Shown: positions 59,406 through 64,000 of the stretch, piece after piece
Numbering within the stretch: the stretch's first letter is position 1
How the letters are laid out: each line of letters begins with the position of its first letter
From: Bacillaceae bacterium SAS-127
GTDB taxonomy: Bacteria > Bacillota > Bacilli > Bacillales > Domibacillaceae
Length of the DNA stretch: 64,000 nucleotides
Reading direction: 5' to 3'
Assembly: GCA_002261155.1 (NCBI GenBank)
Contig: NKXN01000004.1
Location: 124,001-188,000 of the forward strand
Notes under the pieces: generated by a model
The model's input: the letters and a program-made list of their open reading frames with translations, nothing else
The model's database searches: none
Told to the model about the DNA's origin: nothing
Position numbers and translations under genes: made by a program

Positions 59406-60749
59406 ATGTCAGGTTCTAAAGAAATGAGTAGATCGTTAACGCTTGTTCCGGTAGTATTGTTTGGCTTTTCGTTTATGGCGTTAGCGACGGTGTTTAGTAC
59501 GTATGGTATTGCAGCTGAGATTTCGAACGGAATGGTTCCAGGAGCTTATGTGCTGGCCATGGTCGTCATGATGTTTACCGCTTATAGTTATGGGCAAATG
59601 TCAAAGGCTATCCCATCAGCAGGCTCTGCTTATGCATATACGCAAAAGTCAATAAATCCTTATGTTGGATTTATGGTTGGCTGGGCGATCCTAATGGACT
59701 ATTTGTTTATTCCAATGGTCAATTATTTGTTATTCAGCATTTTTTTCTCGGCAGCTTTTCCAGCAGTTCCGCCGTATGTGTGGGTGTTAGGGATGTTGTC
59801 ATTAGTGACGTTTATCAATGTTAAAGGAGTAAAATTGGCTGCAAAAGCGAATGGTTTCATTACAATTTTTTCCCTTTTATTCATTGTATTGTTTGTTGGA
59901 TTATCGATTAAAGAAATTCTCAGTGGAACAGGTGGTGGCACACTGTTATTGCTAGAACCGTTCTACAATTCGGAGCAGTCTTTTTCTTTTGTTGTAGCGG
60001 GAGCGGCTCTTCTGTGCTTTTCGTTTCTCGGTTTTGATTCAGCGACGACGTTTGCAGAGGAGACAGTCAATCCGAAAAAGACGATTCCACGTGCCGTATT
60101 TATTATTACATTAGCCGGAGGAGTTGTTTTTGTAAGCGTTTCCTATTTTGCTCATCTTGTGTGGCCAGACTTTAGTACATTCACTAATGCAGATTCGGCT
60201 GCTCATGAAATCATTGCTCTTGTTGGCGGAAAGGTATTTACTTCCTTGTTCCTTGCTGTGTATGCGGTAACCGCATTTGGTTCGGCAATGTCATCGCAAG
60301 CGAGTGCCTCTCGTGTTCTTTATGCGATGGGGAGAGATGGTCAACTACCGAAAAAAATCTTCGGAACACTTCACTCCAAATATGAAACGCCAGTAAACAA
60401 TATTTTAATCATTAGTGGCTTTTCATTGCTTGCGTTGTTTTTAAGTTTAACGCTTGTTGCTTCATTTATTAACTTTGGAGCGTTTCTTGCATTTACATGC
60501 GTAAACATTGCGGTGATAGCTTATTATTTTGTTCGAAAAAAAGAGCGTTCATTGAAGGGAACCATTATGTATTTGATTATTCCGTTGATCGGGGCTGGTC
60601 TAGATTTATGGTTGCTCATTAACCTCGATATTCATTCTAAGGTACTAGGAAGCATTTGGTTTGTGCTCGGCTTTATTTATATGCTCTTTTTAACGAAAGG
60701 ATTTAAGCAAAAGCCGCCTGAGTTAAAGATATCATTGGATCATTCATAA
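59406..60749 (+). CDS. APC-family amino acid/polyamine permease
   Basis: This 447-aa protein has twelve helices. The opening LTLVPVVLFGFSFMALATVF, GMVPGAYVLAMVVMMFTAYS, YGQMSKAIPSAGSAYAYTQK (TM3 hallmark) and FLGFDSATTFAEETVNPKKT (TM6-7) define amino acid-polyamine-organocation transporters. AAGGGGG precedes the ATG. It is followed 15 bp on by an amidohydrolase, so it probably imports that enzyme's substrate, perhaps an amide, hydantoin-like or N-acyl compound. Confidence 0.9.
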   Translation: MSGSKEMSRSLTLVPVVLFGFSFMALATVFSTYGIAAEISNGMVPGAYVLAMVVMMFTAYSYGQMSKAIPSAGSAYAYTQKSINPYVGFMVGWAILMDYLFIPMVNYLLFSIFFSAAFPAVPPYVWVLGMLSLVTFINVKGVKLAAKANGFITIFSLLFIVLFVGLSIKEILSGTGGGTLLLLEPFYNSEQSFSFVVAGAALLCFSFLGFDSATTFAEETVNPKKTIPRAVFIITLAGGVVFVSVSYFAHLVWPDFSTFTNADSAAHEIIALVGGKVFTSLFLAVYAVTAFGSAMSSQASASRVLYAMGRDGQLPKKIFGTLHSKYETPVNNILIISGFSLLALFLSLTLVASFINFGAFLAFTCVNIAVIAYYFVRKKERSLKGTIMYLIIPLIGAGLDLWLLINLDIHSKVLGSIWFVLGFIYMLFLTKGFKQKPPELKISLDHS

Positions 60750-60764
60750 GGGAGGAAAGGGAAC

Positions 60765-62396
60765 ATGATGAAAGCAGATATGATTTTAATTAGTGAGGCT
60801 GTTTTTACAGGGGTAAGTGATCAGCCAGAGCCATTAGCTGTGGCGATTAAAGGAAATAAAATTATAGAGGTCGGTCCTAAAGAAGAGGTAATAGCCTTCA
60901 AAGGAGAGCATACAGAAGTAGTAGATGTTGGGGATCAACTGATTATGCCTGGCTTCCATGACGCGCATCTGCATATTATGCTCGGCAGTTTATTCAGTCA
61001 TTACAGTGTGTCTTTAGTGGATGCGAAGTGTAAAGAAGAGGCATTGGCGAAAGTAAAAGCATATGCGGACGAACATCAGGAAGAAGCATGGATTGTCGGT
61101 ACTGGCTGGGATCATACCGTTTGGGGAGAAAAGGATTTTCCTACTCGTTATGAATTGGATCAAGTGCTTGCTGATCGTCCAGTCATTCTGCTGCATGCAG
61201 AAGGGCATTACGGCTGGGTGAATTCTCTTGCTCTTGAACAAGCAGGGGTTACGAAAGATACCGAGAATCCGGATTACGGAATTATTTATAAAGACGAAGC
61301 AGGGGAGCCAACAGGGATTTTAATTGAAACGGCGATTTCTTTAGCGACAGATTACGCCTATGATTTTTCAAAAGAAAGACTACGTGATATGGTGGAGCAA
61401 TTTTTACAGCATGCAGCGAAATTAGGGGTCACTTCTGTGAATGATTTGTATGCCAGCCGAGCTCACGAAAAATTGGAAGCGTATGATGTGTATCAAAAGG
61501 TTGAGGAAGAAGGACGTCTAACGGCAAGATTCCATCTTTATCCGCCGCTAAATGGGGACATCGAACAAGCGAAGAAATTACGTGAACAGTATTGTTCTAA
61601 TAAATTGCAGTTAGCTGGATTAAAGCAATTTATTGATGGGGTCGTGACGGGCTATACCGCTTTTATGCTTGATCCTTATGAACAGCGTCCTGAAACGAGA
61701 GGGGAGACAGCTTATAGAAAAGAGCAATTGGCACAATGGGTGGAAGAAGCGGATAAGGAAGGATTTCAAATCCGCTTTCACTCGATTGGCGATGGTGCTG
61801 TTCGGCTTGGATTGGATTTATATGAACAGGCACAGCAGAAAAATGGCAAGCGCGATGCTCGTCATGCCCTTGAGCATATTGAAGTGGTTGCGCCTGAAGA
61901 TATTCCGCGTTTCGAAGATCTTGGTGTGATGCCTTCCATTCAGCCCTATCATATGGCGTTAATGCCTCGTGAAAGTCATACGACACAAGTGAACGAAGAG
62001 AAACAAGCCTATATTTACCCGAATGCTTCTTTAGTTCGCTCTGGGGCTGTTGTGTCATACAGCAGCGATTACCCGATTGTGCCGCTTGAGCCGATGCTTG
62101 AGATTTATCATGCGGTGACGCGTAAAGATTTTACATTGAAGGACACATGGAATGAGCAGGAAAAAGTAACGATGGCGGAGGCGCTAAAATCGTATACAAA
62201 TGCTTCTGCTTATAGTGTTTTCCGCGAACATGAGCTTGGAACATTAGAAAAAGGAAAACTAGCGGACATTATCGTCTTAGATCGAAATTTATTTGTGGTA
62301 CATGAAGATGAAATTTTAGAAACGAAAGTTGAACTGACATTAGTAGATGGGGAAGTTGTTTGGAGTCAATCGCAAGTAGCTATGGAGAACTGCTGA
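60765..62396 (+). CDS. YtcJ/ExoK-like metal-dependent amidohydrolase
   Basis: This ~543-aa cytoplasmic enzyme of the amidohydrolase superfamily (PF07969) has metal-binding HDAHLHIML (~65-73) preceded by LIMPGF, GTGWDHTVWGEKDFPTRYEL, HAEGHYGWVN, the Lys/Asp region LKQFIDGVVTG, HSIGDGAVRLGLDLYEQAQQ, HIEVVAPEDI and the last Asp in SYSSDYPIVPLEPM. The substrate is not readable. GGGAGGAAAGGG lies before ATG 60765. Operon with the APC permease. Confidence 0.9.
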   Translation: MMKADMILISEAVFTGVSDQPEPLAVAIKGNKIIEVGPKEEVIAFKGEHTEVVDVGDQLIMPGFHDAHLHIMLGSLFSHYSVSLVDAKCKEEALAKVKAYADEHQEEAWIVGTGWDHTVWGEKDFPTRYELDQVLADRPVILLHAEGHYGWVNSLALEQAGVTKDTENPDYGIIYKDEAGEPTGILIETAISLATDYAYDFSKERLRDMVEQFLQHAAKLGVTSVNDLYASRAHEKLEAYDVYQKVEEEGRLTARFHLYPPLNGDIEQAKKLREQYCSNKLQLAGLKQFIDGVVTGYTAFMLDPYEQRPETRGETAYRKEQLAQWVEEADKEGFQIRFHSIGDGAVRLGLDLYEQAQQKNGKRDARHALEHIEVVAPEDIPRFEDLGVMPSIQPYHMALMPRESHTTQVNEEKQAYIYPNASLVRSGAVVSYSSDYPIVPLEPMLEIYHAVTRKDFTLKDTWNEQEKVTMAEALKSYTNASAYSVFREHELGTLEKGKLADIIVLDRNLFVVHEDEILETKVELTLVDGEVVWSQSQVAMENC

Positions 62397-62414
62397 AGAG
62401 AGTCATTGAGTGAA

Positions 62415-62443
62415 AAAAGTCAACCATCATTTGGTTGACTTTT
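62415..62443. terminator. Bidirectional terminator after the amidohydrolase
   Basis: AAAAGTCAACCA and TGGTTGACTTTT form a perfect 12-bp stem with a 5-nt loop. Confidence 0.9.
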
Positions 62444-62471
62444 CGTATTTTGTAATTAATAGGTATTTGTG

Positions 62472-63374
62472 TTAGATGATTCCAGCATAATGTTGGTTAT
62501 GACAGTTTTTTAAGTCGAGCTCTCCGGATAAAACGGCGGGAAGAATCTCGTCAAGTCCAACATTAGCTTTGCGGATAATATGAGTATTACTTTTATTTAG
62601 TTCTTGTTCCGTGATGTTTTCCTTGTAGGAAATGATTTCTCTTCCATCACCGCTTGTATGAACGACACATGAAACGGGTTGTTGTAAAGGTTGATCTAAC
62701 CAGAACCGAGTGAACTTAGATGCTAAATCGTCTTTTTCAAACATACCTAAAAACTCCCCTTGGCGAATCAATAGAAGGTAGTCGGCGAATTTACGAATAT
62801 CGTGAAGCTGGTGGCTCGTGAATAAGATCGTTCTTTCCAAATCTTCGTCCATTAATTGCACCATCTCATCAATCACTAATTTTTGTGCCATTAAATCAAT
62901 AGCTGCCATCGGTTCATCAAAAATCATTACATCTTGTGGTTGAGCTAAGGTTAACGCAAGTATTAATTTTTTTTGTACCCCTTGTGATAGCTTATCAAAT
63001 CGTTTATTCAGTGGGATATTTAATTCACGGACATAGCGAGAGAATCGTTCTTCGTCAAAGGAAGAAGAAAAATGGGCAATGAGCTTTTTCATTTCCGATC
63101 CTTTCAAACTGCTACAGCCAGATGTTGTTTGAGGCTGATAAGCGATTCGCTTTTTCCAACCGTTGTCTCCTAACACTCGATTTTGATCAAAAAGCTGGAT
63201 ACGACCACGGTCTTCTTTTGCTAATCCCATGATCATTTTGAGTAGTGTACTTTTTCCAGCACCGTTATCACCAATAACGGCGACAGAGCTTCCAGCGGGA
63301 ATGGCGACGTTAATAGGTCCGAGTTCGAATTCTCCAATTTGTTTACATACTTGTTCGAATTTAATCACGCTCAC
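62472..63374 (-). CDS. ABC transporter ATP-binding protein (YtrB/YhcG type)
   Basis: This 300-aa protein has Walker A IGDNGAGKSTLLK (~34-46), the Q-loop YQPQTT, signature LSQGVQKKLILALTLAQ (~130), Walker B VMIFDEPMAAIDL and the switch His in FTSHQLHDIR. The ~80-residue C-terminal extension ends DLKNCHNQHYAGII. It lies 3 bp after the GntR gene, as in ytrAB/yhcFG operons, which respond to cell-wall antibiotics. The partner permease is likely to be the membrane protein cut by the window end. Confidence 0.9.
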   Translation of the reverse strand: MSVIKFEQVCKQIGEFELGPINVAIPAGSSVAVIGDNGAGKSTLLKMIMGLAKEDRGRIQLFDQNRVLGDNGWKKRIAYQPQTTSGCSSLKGSEMKKLIAHFSSSFDEERFSRYVRELNIPLNKRFDKLSQGVQKKLILALTLAQPQDVMIFDEPMAAIDLMAQKLVIDEMVQLMDEDLERTILFTSHQLHDIRKFADYLLLIRQGEFLGMFEKDDLASKFTRFWLDQPLQQPVSCVVHTSGDGREIISYKENITEQELNKSNTHIIRKANVGLDEILPAVLSGELDLKNCHNQHYAGII

Positions 63375-63376
63375 AG

Positions 63377-63763
63377 TTAATCTCTCCTTTTATTGATTAT
63401 GAGGGTGAACATTTTTTCGATATCCTGCAAGGAATAATCATGCTGCAATCCTATTTCAACGGCCCGTTCAATTGCTTGGTGGACTGTTTTTTCTTTTACT
63501 TCTTCTTTGATTGCTAATGCTACCTCTGCCACAAAAGTTCCTCTCCCTCGAATCGTTTCAATGAATCCCTTTTGCTCCAAATCATTATAGGCTCTTTTCG
63601 TAGTAATCACGCTACACCCCAATTCTTTCGCTAGTACTCTTATGGAAGGTAGAGCGGTTCCAGCTGACAATTGACCTCCAGAGATCAGCGCCTTTATTTG
63701 AGCTTCAATTTGATGATAAATTGGTTCCCGACTGTCTTGGGAGATATGAATTGGTAATGTCAT
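63377..63763 (-). CDS. GntR/YtrA-family transcriptional repressor
   Basis: This 128-aa protein has a winged helix-turn-helix PIYHQIEAQIKALISGGQLS, then AGTALPSIRVLAKELGCSVI, TTKRAYNDLEQKGFIETIRG and RGTFVA, with a short helical tail typical of the YtrA subfamily. YtrA members autorepress ABC operons induced by cell-wall stress. AAAGGGGAGAG lies before the ATG. Here it is the second visible gene of the operon, not the first, since a membrane protein gene ends 15 bp upstream. Confidence 0.92.
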   Translation of the reverse strand: MTLPIHISQDSREPIYHQIEAQIKALISGGQLSAGTALPSIRVLAKELGCSVITTKRAYNDLEQKGFIETIRGRGTFVAEVALAIKEEVKEKTVHQAIERAVEIGLQHDYSLQDIEKMFTLIINKRRD

Positions 63764-63778
63764 GGTAATCTCTCCCCT

Positions 63779-64000
63779 TTACAAATAATCATTCGTTCGC
63801 ATTTTTTTTATGGCATATCGATAGCAGTAAAGGTAACTACCGATCGTTAAGAGTGTGACAGATACCAATGTAACTACTGGATAATTTCTGAGGAGGAAAA
63901 TGGAGCCTTCGACCACTCCTCGTTTTGTATAAAAATAATAAAATCCAGCAATTGCTAACAGAGATCCATAAAAAATAATATTAACGATAATGATTTTTGT
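63779..64000 (-). CDS. Membrane protein of the GntR/ABC operon (partial, 5' end outside window)
   Basis: The minus-strand frame is open from the window end to a stop at 63779-63781, giving 73 residues with two helices (IIIVNIIFYGSLLAIAGFYY and NYPVVTLVSVTLLTIGSYLY) and a basic tail CYRYAIKKMRTNDYL. It is probably the permease or an accessory subunit of the ABC transporter, transcribed before the GntR gene. The family cannot be named from the visible part. Confidence 0.65.
   Translation of the reverse strand, partial: TKIIIVNIIFYGSLLAIAGFYYFYTKRGVVEGSIFLLRNYPVVTLVSVTLLTIGSYLYCYRYAIKKMRTNDYL

Noticed and set aside
1-64000. CRISPR arrays, tRNA and rRNA genes
   Set aside because: No regularly spaced repeats with unique spacers were seen, and no cloverleaf or rRNA-like stretches; the REP-like copies are irregularly spaced and in both orientations.

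Overview
The window looks like a chromosomal segment of a spore-former-type Bacillaceae member (Bacillus or a close relative). The reasons are AT-rich DNA, strong AGGAGG-type ribosome binding sites with many TTG/GTG starts, and homologues of MurB, YqxD, YwqC/YwqD/YwqE, EpsC, YetJ, YjoB, SinI, SinR and ComK. Species cannot be assigned from the sequence alone.

Layout. 0-4.5 kb: the 3' part of an NCS1 permease, two small membrane proteins, a REP-associated tyrosine transposase (RAYT), murB and yqxD. 4.9-16.7 kb: polysaccharide locus 1 (EpsC-like 4,6-dehydratase, FemAB-like protein, tandem ATP-grasp pair, PIG-L deacetylase, formyltransferase, priming sugar transferase, SDR, GT4, LCP ligase, YwqE-type phosphatase). 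17-21 kb: a dicarboxylate-type two-component system and a DASS transporter. 21.3-24.5 kb: a small HTH/membrane pair, an orphan ptsI and a BI-1 protein. 24.7-43.2 kb: polysaccharide locus 2 (YwqC/YwqD-like adaptor and BY-kinase, glycosyltransferases, capEFG for UDP-L-FucNAc, Wzy, Wzx, rmlA, DegT aminotransferase, rmlB, galE, VanZ-like). 43.3-49.6 kb: a small unknown gene, an SLH protein, and a very large hybrid histidine kinase convergent with a REC-BTAD regulator. 50-51.5 kb: SinI/SinR-type biofilm regulators. 51.6-64 kb: YjoB-like AAA ATPase, an O-antigen-ligase-type protein, lipase, YihY, a second SLH protein, a sigma factor next to comK, an APC permease with an amidohydrolase, and a GntR/ABC operon cut by the window end.

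How it fits together. The two polysaccharide loci look like halves of one Wzx/Wzy pathway. Locus 1 supplies the priming transferase, wall ligase and tyrosine phosphatase. Locus 2 supplies kinase, flippase, polymerase and nucleotide-sugar enzymes. SinR-type boxes (GTTCTYT) sit at the promoter of locus 1, at the promoter of locus 2 and in front of a 70-aa orphan gene, while sinI and sinR themselves lie about 7 kb beyond. The segment therefore reads as a self-contained biofilm-matrix region with its own master switch.

Notable oddities. A REP-like repeat family (six copies) accompanies the RAYT, and one copy forms the 3' end of a coding sequence. A second intergenic element occurs as a long multi-hairpin copy and a deleted copy. 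Three genes, all in the polysaccharide loci, are broken by single-base homopolymer shifts, one of them exactly at a canonical A AAA AAA slip site. There are two convergent SinI/SinR-type modules, one with a decayed sinI. No rRNA, tRNA or CRISPR array was seen.
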